DNA of 32,180 nucleotides from Chitinophaga pinensis (GTDB lineage Bacteria; Bacteroidota; Bacteroidia; SXHM01): NCBI GenBank assembly GCA_945861685.1, contig CAMAVO010000014.1, positions 1 to 32,180 of the forward strand, read 5' to 3'. Shown piece by piece: positions 9,453 to 17,369 of this stretch (position 1 is its first letter; each line of letters starts with the position of its first letter). The notes under the pieces were generated by a model. It saw only the letters and a program-made list of their open reading frames with translations, ran no database searches and was not told where the DNA came from. The position numbers and the translations under genes were made by a program.

Positions 9453-10491
9453 TAAACTGCCCGTTGGGGTGATTGGTGCGGGTGTGTTTGGCACAGCCGT
9501 AGCAAATTTGCTTGCCGAAAACCGCGATGTTATTCTTTACAGTCGCAGACCCGAAGTGGCGGAGAATATTTTGGTGAAGCGCATTCACCGCGGACAAAAA
9601 ATGAGCGAGCGCATAAAGCCAACGAGCAACATTGAAGAGCTAACTTCTTCGTGTACCTTAATCTTTCCGGTGGTTTCTTCGTCCGGTTTCAGTGAAATGA
9701 TACGCACTTTTTCTCCTTACCTTCGTCCCGACCATATCTTAATTCACGGCACAAAAGGATTGGATGTACGATTAAAAGATGGAGAGAAACTGACAGAGAA
9801 AACATTTCTTAACCGCAAGATGGTGCGCACCATGAGCGAAATTATTTTGCAGGAAACAGAAGTAATGCGTGTAGGTTGTTTGGCCGGACCAAACCTTGCA
9901 AGCGAAATAGCGCTGGGACAACCCGCTGCATCAGTTATTGCAAGCCGCTTTGATGAAGTGATACGTGAAGGACAACGCGCCCTGCGCAGTTCACGCTTTC
10001 AGGTGTTCGGCAATCATGATATAACAGGTGTAGAGTTGGCTGGCGTATTGAAAAACGTTATTGCCATTGCATCGGGTGCGCTGAGCGGATTAGGATATGG
10101 AGAGAATGCACGCGCTTTGTTAATCAGCCGTGGAATGGTAGAGATGGTTCACATCGGAAAACTGATGGGCGGTGAACCTAAAGCCTTTTTCGGGTTGGCA
10201 GGAGTGGGTGATTTGATTGCCACCTGTTCCAGCGAAAAGAGCCGCAACTTTACGGTTGGTTTTCGTTTGGCAAAAGGTGAAAAGATTGAAGATATATTGA
10301 GCAGCATGGATGAAGTTGCCGAAGGTGTGAACACGGTAAAGGTTACCCATGCTTTTATACACAGCGCCAAAACGCGTGCGCCTATGACAGAGACTATTTA
10401 CAAATGTCTTTTCAGCGGAATGACGGTGAAAGAGGGAGTTGATTACCTCATGAACCTCCCTCTTGGCACCGACCTGGATTATTTTTCGTGA
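9430..10491 (+). CDS. gpsA: NAD(P)H-dependent glycerol-3-phosphate dehydrogenase
   Basis: GVIGAGVFGTAVANLLAEN (Rossmann), LAGPNLASEIALGQPAA, GVELAGVLKNVIAIASG, GLAGVGDLIATCSSEKSRN. Overlaps the upstream acyltransferase by 23 nt. Confidence 0.93.
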   Translation: MDSQNTSDKLPVGVIGAGVFGTAVANLLAENRDVILYSRRPEVAENILVKRIHRGQKMSERIKPTSNIEELTSSCTLIFPVVSSSGFSEMIRTFSPYLRPDHILIHGTKGLDVRLKDGEKLTEKTFLNRKMVRTMSEIILQETEVMRVGCLAGPNLASEIALGQPAASVIASRFDEVIREGQRALRSSRFQVFGNHDITGVELAGVLKNVIAIASGALSGLGYGENARALLISRGMVEMVHIGKLMGGEPKAFFGLAGVGDLIATCSSEKSRNFTVGFRLAKGEKIEDILSSMDEVAEGVNTVKVTHAFIHSAKTRAPMTETIYKCLFSGMTVKEGVDYLMNLPLGTDLDYFS

Positions 10492-10495
10492 TTAA

Positions 10496-11323
10496 TTATC
10501 TCGTTTCAAATTTTACAGGCAAATAAAACTGAACCGGAACAGCAACTCCATTCTGTTTTCCGGGCTTCCATTTTGGCATTAAATTAATGACACGTTCCAC
10601 TTCTTTATTGAAGTTAGGTCCCCCTTTCACCCCTCTTTCAATTTTTACATTTGTTATGTTTCCTGTTTTATCAACAACAAATGAAGCATAGACAGTACCG
10701 GTGACGTTATTCTCCAATTCAATCTTCGGATACTTAACTTTATCATTAATAAACATCAACATTGCTGTTTCTCCGCCAATAAATTCAGGCATTTCTTCAA
10801 CATGAGTAAAAGGTGGAGGATCTTTTTCTACTATCATAACAGCCGTTCCTGTTCCCGGATCATCAATTATAATATCCCCATCGTCAATTGTATCAACTCC
10901 ATTGGGTTTGCCGGGCTTTAAATCGGGATTGAAGGGCTGCGTTTCGGTAATGGTGTCCTTGTCATCGCTTACCACAGGCGCAACAAACATTGAACCTTTG
11001 GGTGGTGGTGGTGTCTTGGGTGGGTCAATTTTTGTTGGGGGGAGTACATCGGGTGTTATATCATAAATAGTAGTTACCAGCGGATCGTCAACTGGTGGAA
11101 CTATTACCTCAATAATTTTGTCTGAAAGATAGCTGTACAGTTTAAGCGATGCCACACCCAATGCTATAACCGACACCGTAACAAAAAGAGAAAAGAAAAT
11201 AGTGCGCGGATACTCCCTGCGTATGAAATAGGCTCCATAGGCTTGGTTGCGGTGTTCAAAGACTATGTTGTTGCGCACATTTGAAACAACATTACCCCAC
11301 TCGCTGATTAAATTGATTTTCAT
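10496..11323 (-). CDS. TonB-family energy transducer
   Basis: Single TM, proline-rich linker (PPTKIDPPKTPPPPKG), C-terminal TonB domain (VTGTVYASFVVDKTGNITNVKIERGV...KWKPGKQNGVAVPVQFYLPVKF). Confidence 0.9.
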   Translation of the reverse strand: MKINLISEWGNVVSNVRNNIVFEHRNQAYGAYFIRREYPRTIFFSLFVTVSVIALGVASLKLYSYLSDKIIEVIVPPVDDPLVTTIYDITPDVLPPTKIDPPKTPPPPKGSMFVAPVVSDDKDTITETQPFNPDLKPGKPNGVDTIDDGDIIIDDPGTGTAVMIVEKDPPPFTHVEEMPEFIGGETAMLMFINDKVKYPKIELENNVTGTVYASFVVDKTGNITNVKIERGVKGGPNFNKEVERVINLMPKWKPGKQNGVAVPVQFYLPVKFETR

Positions 11324-11615
11324 GGTTTGTTTGTTTTTAAGAATTAATAAATGGTGAGACCTTATTGTGATAACGGAGAACTTTTATTTTTATTGTGTGC
11401 TCCGTTTATAAGATGCAAAGGGGGGAGTATTTCCATAAAGGGGGATGGAAATAAAAACAAGATGATAAACTAAATGGTTAAAAATAAACAGCTAATTATC
11501 CGGCAACTTATTGAAACACAGAAGCAGGCGAATCGATAGAATGAAGCAATGAATTTTATCCCCAAAATCGTGCTTTGAATGTGTGAAATTTGCTTAAAAA
11601 CGGAGGAAAAGTCTC

Positions 11616-11804
11616 TTCAATTGAAGAAGCAATCAATTGAATTAAAGAAGCTATCTTTTCAATTAAAGAAGCAACCGATTTAATTAAAGAAACCTTCCAT
11701 TGAATTAAAGAAGCAATCGATTGAATTGAAAAAACCGTTTCATTATACAAAAAAGCCTCTTCCTCAATTGAATGAATGGTTTATGCAATTAAAGAAGCTT
11801 TTTA
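11616..11804. repeat. Degenerate 21-nt tandem array 1 (9 units; possibly faint in-phase extension from 11511)
   Basis: Units at 11616, 11637, 11658, 11679, 11700, 11721, (11742), (11763), 11784; consensus TTGAATTAAAGAAGCAATCGA. Reverse complement reads GCTTCTTTAATTCAATCGATT. Confidence 0.85.
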
Positions 11805-11846
11805 TATATAAATAGAGACAAATAATGTTATTTTTCAATTTTTTAA

Positions 11847-11969
11847 GACCAGCGCACCAAGCATTTTCTTAACCTTACGCACGATGTTACTTATTACTTC
11901 TATTTCTATGCGGTAAACGCCAAAGGTGTTGGCCCGCTGAGTGAGGTGGTGAGTATGGTGTGCTGTTAA
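11847..11969 (+). pseudogene. C-terminal remnant of a fibronectin type III-like domain protein
   Basis: In-frame ...HFLNLTHDVTYYFYFYAVNAKGVGPLSEVVSMVCC* after an in-frame stop at 11844; FN3 G-strand pattern. Confidence 0.6.
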
Positions 11970-12059
11970 AACAAATTGAATAACGAATACAGAACAAGGA
12001 ATATTGAATGTTGAATGAATAATACTTCTTCATTTGGTGTTCCTTGTTCAATATTCAAT

Positions 12060-12143
12060 ATTTCTTCACTGTCTTCAGGCATCTACTTCCTCAGCCTTAT
12101 CAACGGCACAGAAGTAGTGAGTAAAAAGTTTGTGAAAGAGTGA
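12060..12143 (+). pseudogene. Remnant of a T9SS type A C-terminal sorting domain
   Basis: In-frame ISSLSSGIYFLSLINGTEVVSKKFVKE*, the terminal motif of T9SS CTDs; no intact ORF upstream. Confidence 0.7.
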
Positions 12144-12206
12144 GTATAGTCTGATTATTGAGCAGCTGTTACCCTGATCATTGTCGAATGGCAACAATAA
12201 AGTATA

Positions 12207-12602
12207 ATGAAAGACTTCACCAAAGAATTCCAATTTAAAACATCGCGCAGCGGTGGCCCGGGCGGACAGAACGTAAACAAAACCGAAACCAAGGTGGAGT
12301 TGATTTTTGATGTGCAGAATTCTGCATTGCTTACAGTTGAAGAAAAGGAACTGATTGCTAAAAACCTTGCCTCACGCATTGCTGATGATGGTATGCTGCA
12401 CCTCTCGCGCAGCAGTGAGCGCAGCCAGTTGCGCAACAAGGAACGGGTAATTGAAAAGTTTTATGAGTTACTGACTAAAGCGCTTACTCCCAAGAAAAAA
12501 CGCCTGCCCGTTAAAGTAAGCAAGGCACAAAAAGAGAAACGTATTAAAAGTAAAAAGCTGCGCGGGGAGATAAAGTCGGGGAGGAGGAGGGTGGAGTATT
12601 AA
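12207..12602 (+). CDS. arfB: ArfB-like peptidyl-tRNA hydrolase / class I release-factor domain protein
   Basis: 131 aa; SRSGGPGGQNVNKTETKVEL GGQ motif and basic C-terminal tail (KRIKSKKLRGEIKSGRRRVEY). Confidence 0.85.
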   Translation: MKDFTKEFQFKTSRSGGPGGQNVNKTETKVELIFDVQNSALLTVEEKELIAKNLASRIADDGMLHLSRSSERSQLRNKERVIEKFYELLTKALTPKKKRLPVKVSKAQKEKRIKSKKLRGEIKSGRRRVEY

Positions 12603-12884
12603 TTGAATATTTATTCGAACTGGATTTGAAAAAATATTTTTTCGCGCTTCGCGCGATTAAAGCATTTGAAAAAAACGGAAACTTATAATCCGAATCGCGC
12701 AGAGCGCAAGCCGCTTTTTTGCGGGGGTAAGCAGATTGTTTTGCTGAGCGGTTTAAAAGTAAGAGCTAACGAGTAGCTAAACGAAGTTTTTGCATTTTGC
12801 AAAAATTTAGTTTAGGTAATGTTACAGGCAGGTTTTTCTTCTGTCCGATTACAAATTTAACAATAGTTGTACCAAAGTCCTATT

Positions 12885-13019
12885 ATGCAAGCCGATGAAA
12901 CGCCAATAAAAGTATTGGATAAAAACAAAAAGGGAACAACACATCGAGGTTACTATTGGGTATATCACGATTTTGAGAATGGGTTGGTATTGTATGAATA
13001 TGACTGGTCAGTTTACTAA
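12885..13019 (+). pseudogene. IS66-family transposase (TnpC) fragment
   Basis: MQADETPIKVLDKNKKGTTHRGYYWVYHDFENGLVLYEYDW*: the IS66 'QADETPIKVLD' catalytic segment, truncated on both sides. Confidence 0.75.
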
Positions 13020-13116
13020 GTTCGTCACATTTAGAATTAGTTACTCAAACACAGAAATCCAGTAGCCGTCAGTTCGTCAAAACCCAAAGTTCGTGACACC
13101 CGGAATTAGCTTCTCA
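13018..13116. repeat. Diverged direct repeats AAGTTCGTcACAttTaGAATTAGtTaCTCA / AAGTTCGTgACAccCgGAATTAGcTtCTCA
   Basis: Copies at 13018-13047 and 13087-13116; the spacer also holds ACACAGAAATCC...CAGTTCGTCA, resembling the 32-bp array at 15051. Confidence 0.6.
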
Positions 13117-13130
13117 CTGCAAACATTTCG

Positions 13131-14729
13131 TTACTCCGCAACTAATTTTCCGGTGCCAATCATTTTTTCTCCTGCAAAAACTTTGTAGATGTAAATGCCT
13201 GCTGGAAGATTTCCTCTCTGAATTTCGTATTGTTTATTTTTAATTGCGGAGCGGAAAACTTCCTGTCCGGGTACATTAAAAATTCGTAATTCTACATTCT
13301 GCATTTCTGCATTTATTTTGATGGTTGCACTGCTAGTGAACGGATTCGGATAAATTGTAAAATTCGCATCTGTATTCGCAACATCTTCAATTCCAACAGA
13401 GATCTCGCAGCCTATATAGGTAGGTGTAACAGTAACAGTATCCACAATAATATTTTGATCACCAGGTAAGGAACTGAGATAATTAAAATAAACCATCATT
13501 CGTTCTTGATTATTAGCTGAACCAGCAGTAACCGGACTACTTGGATCTGGAGCCTCCGGGTTTGAAGGAATGTTAAAGTAAGTTGCCTTTGCCCTAAGCA
13601 CGGTACCTTCAGGAAGCACTATAGGTTGTCGGTATGTGTATTGTCCCAGCCAATGCGTATCCCAATCATCTACATCGATCAAAGGTACGGTATCGTTTGA
13701 AGGCTTAATGGCGTAAACTGTCATTAACCTTCCAACCTTACGCATGAGGGGTACTACACTTAAAAAAGTATAATTATCGAGCCCCGGAGATATGCTTGGT
13801 AACGTGTATTGCTCTACAAAAGAAGCGGTACTCATGGCAGGGATGAATAAAGCAGGCGAAATGTTCCCAGCGGTATCATTCAGCAAAGCTTTGTGGCTCA
13901 CCTCTCTTACTGGAGTTCCGGCAAATTTAAAATTCACCACTGTATTGTCATCAATATCACCGATAGTTGACACAGGATAATAAAGTTGTAACACCAAATA
14001 TGCATTTGCAGGTATTTTAAGTCCCATACCGCTAGGAAATGTAAGGTGATCAATACTCGTGGACCAGGCACAAATCAGGGGTGAACCATTTACACCTGTT
14101 CCATCAAAACTAGAATATCCTAATCCCGGGTCAGCAGCATCCAAACTAAGTAATGCATTGGTATCTGTTTCATAATAAATAAATCCATGGTGCAGCATAC
14201 TTGAATTACCAGGTATCATTTCAATTGCCTCCACAAATTTATCAACACTAAAATTTGTTGGAATTAAAAAACAACGATAATCATCCCCTGCTGCGTTATT
14301 TGTATAATTGCCGGCACCACCGGTAAAATCAATCTGGCTCAAATTTGAAACACCATAAGTATAAGTGGGTGCTACTGGCGCATTAGTAGTGTCGCCCGGT
14401 ACCGCTCCCTGGTTAACCCAAGCAATAATAATGTCCTTTTCTGTTTGGGTCAATACCCTTTCATGAGCATAGGTTTGATATTCCGCAACCGGCAGCCAGG
14501 GAGGCATATAACCAGTCATTACTTTGTTCAAGATACTAGATTTATTATTAAATGCGCTGGTATAGCTTATTAATGGAAATGGGCTGTGGCCATCTTCCCA
14601 ATGGCAACTTGTACAATTGGCATAAAAAATACAGGCTACATCATCTGCCCAAGTATAATTTTGTGCGGAGGCACTTTGGACACAAAATGCTACAAAAATG
14701 ATGAGAGTAAATTTTTTCAAAGTTTTCAT
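13131..14729 (-). CDS. T9SS-sorted protein with a cytochrome c-like CxxCH motif (possibly copper type II monooxygenase-like)
   Basis: Signal peptide, ADDVACIFYANCTSCHWEDGHSPFPL (haem motif CTSCH), ...YMPPWLP..., C-terminal NFTIYPNPFTSSATIKI...LPAGIYIYKVFAGEKMIGTGKLVAE. Confidence 0.8.
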   Translation of the reverse strand: MKTLKKFTLIIFVAFCVQSASAQNYTWADDVACIFYANCTSCHWEDGHSPFPLISYTSAFNNKSSILNKVMTGYMPPWLPVAEYQTYAHERVLTQTEKDIIIAWVNQGAVPGDTTNAPVAPTYTYGVSNLSQIDFTGGAGNYTNNAAGDDYRCFLIPTNFSVDKFVEAIEMIPGNSSMLHHGFIYYETDTNALLSLDAADPGLGYSSFDGTGVNGSPLICAWSTSIDHLTFPSGMGLKIPANAYLVLQLYYPVSTIGDIDDNTVVNFKFAGTPVREVSHKALLNDTAGNISPALFIPAMSTASFVEQYTLPSISPGLDNYTFLSVVPLMRKVGRLMTVYAIKPSNDTVPLIDVDDWDTHWLGQYTYRQPIVLPEGTVLRAKATYFNIPSNPEAPDPSSPVTAGSANNQERMMVYFNYLSSLPGDQNIIVDTVTVTPTYIGCEISVGIEDVANTDANFTIYPNPFTSSATIKINAEMQNVELRIFNVPGQEVFRSAIKNKQYEIQRGNLPAGIYIYKVFAGEKMIGTGKLVAE

Positions 14730-14764
14730 AGATAAGGTGTTAATCGTTCACAATTTTTTTGTAA

Positions 14765-14780
14765 CTACTCGGTCGAGTAG
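14765..14780. promoter_or_regulatory. Inverted repeat CTACTCG-GT-CGAGTAG, candidate operator
   Basis: 7-bp arms with a 2-bp spacer about 36 nt upstream of the start codon at 14729. Confidence 0.4.
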
Positions 14781-15050
14781 AAAAACAAAAGTAAGAAATA
14801 ATATAAGACCACTGCAAAACTACAACTTTAAAAAAAGATTCATTTTTGAGTGATTTTAACATCACTTAGTAGTTTTTCGTTTCCAGTTTAGAAACTTTTT
14901 TCTTATGTTTTGTCTCTCAGCAGGTCTTTTTTGTGGACTCAGTCCATTTTTGGCTCTACAAACTCTATTATTGGCATTCGATATAAGTTATAACTGATTG
15001 CTTGTATTAAATGTTGTGAATGAGTTTTTGCTTTACCTACATACCTTGCC

Positions 15051-15210
15051 GTTCGTCACACACAGAAGTCTGATTACACGCGGTTCGCAACACACAGAAG
15101 TCCGATTACACCCAGTTCGTCACACACAGAAGTCTGATTACACCCAGTTCGTCACACACAGAAGTCTGATTACACGCTGTTCGTCACACACAGAAGTCCG
15201 ATTACACGCG
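15051..15210. repeat. Five-copy 32-bp tandem repeat, GTTCGTCACACACAGAAGTCTGATTACACSCR
   Basis: Copies start at 15051, 15083, 15115, 15147, 15179 with exact 32-nt spacing; a degraded partial copy follows at 15211. Confidence 0.95.
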
Positions 15211-15269
15211 GTGCACAAAAACTTTATACTCTATGAAATTGTCTTTCGGTTACGATTTTTTTTCCTAAA

Positions 15270-15462
15270 CTTGCCTGTAACGGTTGGGCGCTAAACGAGG
15301 TTTGGAATTACTTGCACTCACTTTCTTAACCGATAAACTTCATTAAAAGTACTGAACTTGCCGCAAATGTTTAGAAATAAATTTATACCGCTGAAAAAAA
15401 ACATTTGCACTTGCACGAACTCCAAATCTCGATTAGCGCCTGTTACCAGCTGGCGTTTCTTC
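15270..15462. repeat. Imperfect long palindrome A (cassette-like boundary)
   Basis: TAACGGTTGGGCGCTAAACGAGGTTTGGAATTA ... AACTCCAAATCTCGATTAGCGCCTGTTACC: outer arms complementary with few mismatches. Confidence 0.7.
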
Positions 15463-15492
15463 CGTGTAGAACAGGTTTTATTTTACAAGGAG

Positions 15493-15876
15493 TTAGTGAA
15501 AATTTAGATGTCCTTTTTTATTAATTATTTTTTTTAGTGTTCGCTTCAAATTTTCGAATATTTGATTGTCAATGTCGATGTTAATTTCAAATATTTCATT
15601 GTCCCAGTTCATTACAAATTGTGTACGAAACAAGTCAATGCTAAATTCTTTTAGTTTTCCTATTTTGTCTGGAACGCTTGTTTCTATGTAATAATAATCC
15701 TTTTCAAATTCGTCCTCGGAGTATGTTCTTTGAAGCAATAGATATTGTTCGGAAGAATTCATCAATTCTTCTGTTGTCATATTTTCAACATCCCTATTGC
15801 CTTCTTCGTCTGAAAGAGTCAGTGTGCACCCAAATTCTTCGTCACTGATAGATATTTTTTTGCAGTCGAACTTCAT
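15493..15876 (-). CDS. Hypothetical acidic protein (127 aa), orphan cassette ORF
   Basis: Single ORF between palindromes A and B; MKFDCKKISISDEEFGCTLTLSDEEGNRD... Confidence 0.6.
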   Translation of the reverse strand: MKFDCKKISISDEEFGCTLTLSDEEGNRDVENMTTEELMNSSEQYLLLQRTYSEDEFEKDYYYIETSVPDKIGKLKEFSIDLFRTQFVMNWDNEIFEINIDIDNQIFENLKRTLKKIINKKGHLNFH

Positions 15877-15919
15877 TTCATTAATTATGTTTGATGTAGC
15901 ACTTCTTTTCTTACGCTTG

Positions 15920-16060
15920 CTGGTAACGTTTGAGGGGTTGCCGTCAGTGCGGGAATTAAACGCACTAAACTATCCGCCCACGACAAAAGTATGTAAAAAG
16001 CACTACCGTTTGATTAAGCACTGCACCCCGCATTGCGGCAACCCCATGTTACCGGATGCC
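15920..16060. repeat. Imperfect long palindrome B (cassette-like boundary)
   Basis: GCTGGTAACGTTTGAGGGGTTGCCGTCAGTGCGGG ... CCCGCATTGCGGCAACCCCATGTTACCGG. Confidence 0.7.
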
Positions 16061-16220
16061 CTGCTGTCTGTCCAATGGTGTGTCGTGTCGAGTTAGCACA
16101 AAACTGTCGAGGAAGGACGCTGGAATGGAAAGGGAAATTGTCGGGTTAGGGGGTGCGTGGGGTATTTTTATTTTTTAGAAGGGTGGGAGAAAAAAATTGA
16201 AGTTTTTGTTTGGGCGGCAG

Positions 16221-16289
16221 AAAAAAATACTCTCTTGCAAGTTTTGGTTCGTGGGTGGCATCAAGCGACTTGCAAGAGTGTATTTTTTT
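16221..16289. repeat. Strong hairpin AAAAAAATACTCTCTTGCAAG-(27 nt)-CTTGCAAGAGTGTATTTTTTT
   Basis: 21-nt arms complementary with one mismatch; could act as a bidirectional terminator. Confidence 0.8.
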
Positions 16290-16314
16290 AGTGCGTTGCC
16301 TGTCTTTTGTTGTT

Positions 16315-16566
16315 CGTCATGTCAGATTTAGGAATTGTCATGGAGGGTATGAAAAACGGATTACAAAAAGTATAAAATAGGAAGTGAAAAATATAAATTG
16401 TCATGTCAACATTGTAGAGCGTAATGCGAAAAGTGTCAAGAGTAATGGCAACTTTGTCAAGCGGATTGCAAGAAGTATAAAGTGTCATTGTAACTGTGTC
16501 GAGCGTAACAAGAGAAAATAAAAACTGCCTTGCAACTTTATGAATTGTCAAGGCAGTTTTACCAAG
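16315..16566. repeat. Degenerate 21-nt tandem array 2 (12 units)
   Basis: Units at 16315, 16336, 16357, 16378 ... 16546, all exactly 21 nt; e.g. agtaatggcaactttgtcaag / cggattgcaagaagtataaag / tgtcattgtaactgtgtcgag. Confidence 0.85.
16521..16560 (-). terminator. Terminator-like hairpin inside array 2
   Basis: AAAACTGCCTTG ... CAAGGCAGTTTT, followed on the minus strand by TATTTTC; about 20 nt past the stop of the 255-aa gene. Confidence 0.55.
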
Positions 16567-16581
16567 TGTCAAGCGGGAATA

Positions 16582-17349
16582 CTACTTGCGGGGCTTGGTA
16601 AATTTTATTTTGCTGACCTGTTTGTATTGAGGGCTTGTTGCTCCGAAAACTGACTTCACATATTTTTTGACTTCCTGTGCAATGTCATACAAACCAGCCT
16701 TGGCTGCATAAAGTATTTGGTTACGGGCAATACGCGCATTGCTGATAGCAGTCGTAGCGTTAATTACTGCTGTGTTTGTGGTCTTTAAGTTAGTGTGAAA
16801 AGTGCTTAACGTGGCTGGCTGCAATTCCACTTCGTTTGGCGTGTAGGTTGGTTCAGATATTACCAGTTCACCTAATTTGCCAAGGTTCTCAATAATGCTG
16901 TCGTAGCTTTGCTGTGATACGGAAATCTGGTTAGACCCGGGTATAGTAGCGGGTGGAATTGGCGGAATAGGTGGAACAGGCGGAATAGATGGAGGTGTTG
17001 TTATGATACCTTTGCGAGTTCCCTGAACTTTGCGATTAAATGTTTTTGCATCCTTAATCAATTCGTCTGTTGCATCGGTTGCCGCTAAAGCGTTTACAAT
17101 GCGAGTTGCTAATGGCTTAACAGTGCTAAAAGCAATTTGCCGTGCATTGGTAGCATTGATGAAAGCAGTATTAGCAGAGTTTGCATCTTCTACTACTGTG
17201 ATTGCATTGGTGCGAAGCGCGTTTAGCGCGGGTAACTGGATGCTGATTTTTGAAGGATTGTAAGTGCCACCGTAGCCCGTGCAGAAGGAAATCATGTCTT
17301 CAAAGTTGGCTACATTTTTTGCGTGTCCGGTTTCTGATGTTGATGCCAT
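16582..17349 (-). CDS. Unknown helical protein with two repeated domains and a proline-rich linker
   Basis: NFEDMISFCTGYGGTYNPSKISIQLPALNALRTNAIT...NTAFINATNARQIAF and NLGKLGELVISEPTYTPNEVELQPATLSTFHTNLKTTNTAVINATTAISNARIARNQILY are alignable; linker PPSIPPVPPIPPIPPATIPG. Confidence 0.8.
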   Translation of the reverse strand: MASTSETGHAKNVANFEDMISFCTGYGGTYNPSKISIQLPALNALRTNAITVVEDANSANTAFINATNARQIAFSTVKPLATRIVNALAATDATDELIKDAKTFNRKVQGTRKGIITTPPSIPPVPPIPPIPPATIPGSNQISVSQQSYDSIIENLGKLGELVISEPTYTPNEVELQPATLSTFHTNLKTTNTAVINATTAISNARIARNQILYAAKAGLYDIAQEVKKYVKSVFGATSPQYKQVSKIKFTKPRK

Positions 17350-17369
17350 GTTGTTTTGTTTTGGTGTGA

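Noticed and set aside
11556-11750. 64-aa ORF over array 1 as a confident CDS
   Set aside because: Heptad pattern SLIQxIA is intriguing but an open frame follows automatically from a 21-nt stop-free unit; reported only as part of the repeat.
12600-12850. Short palindromes (CGCGCTTCGCGCG, TTTTTGCATTTTGCAAAAA) as a regulatory RNA
   Set aside because: Noticeable hairpins near the IS66 fragment but no consistent structure or family recognised.
15051-15210. Possible CRISPR array
   Set aside because: Units are contiguous 32-bp tandem copies with no unique spacers, and no cas genes are present.
14998-15294. 98-aa ORF over the 32-bp array
   Set aside because: Repeat length is not a multiple of 3, so each copy is read in a different frame; coincidental.
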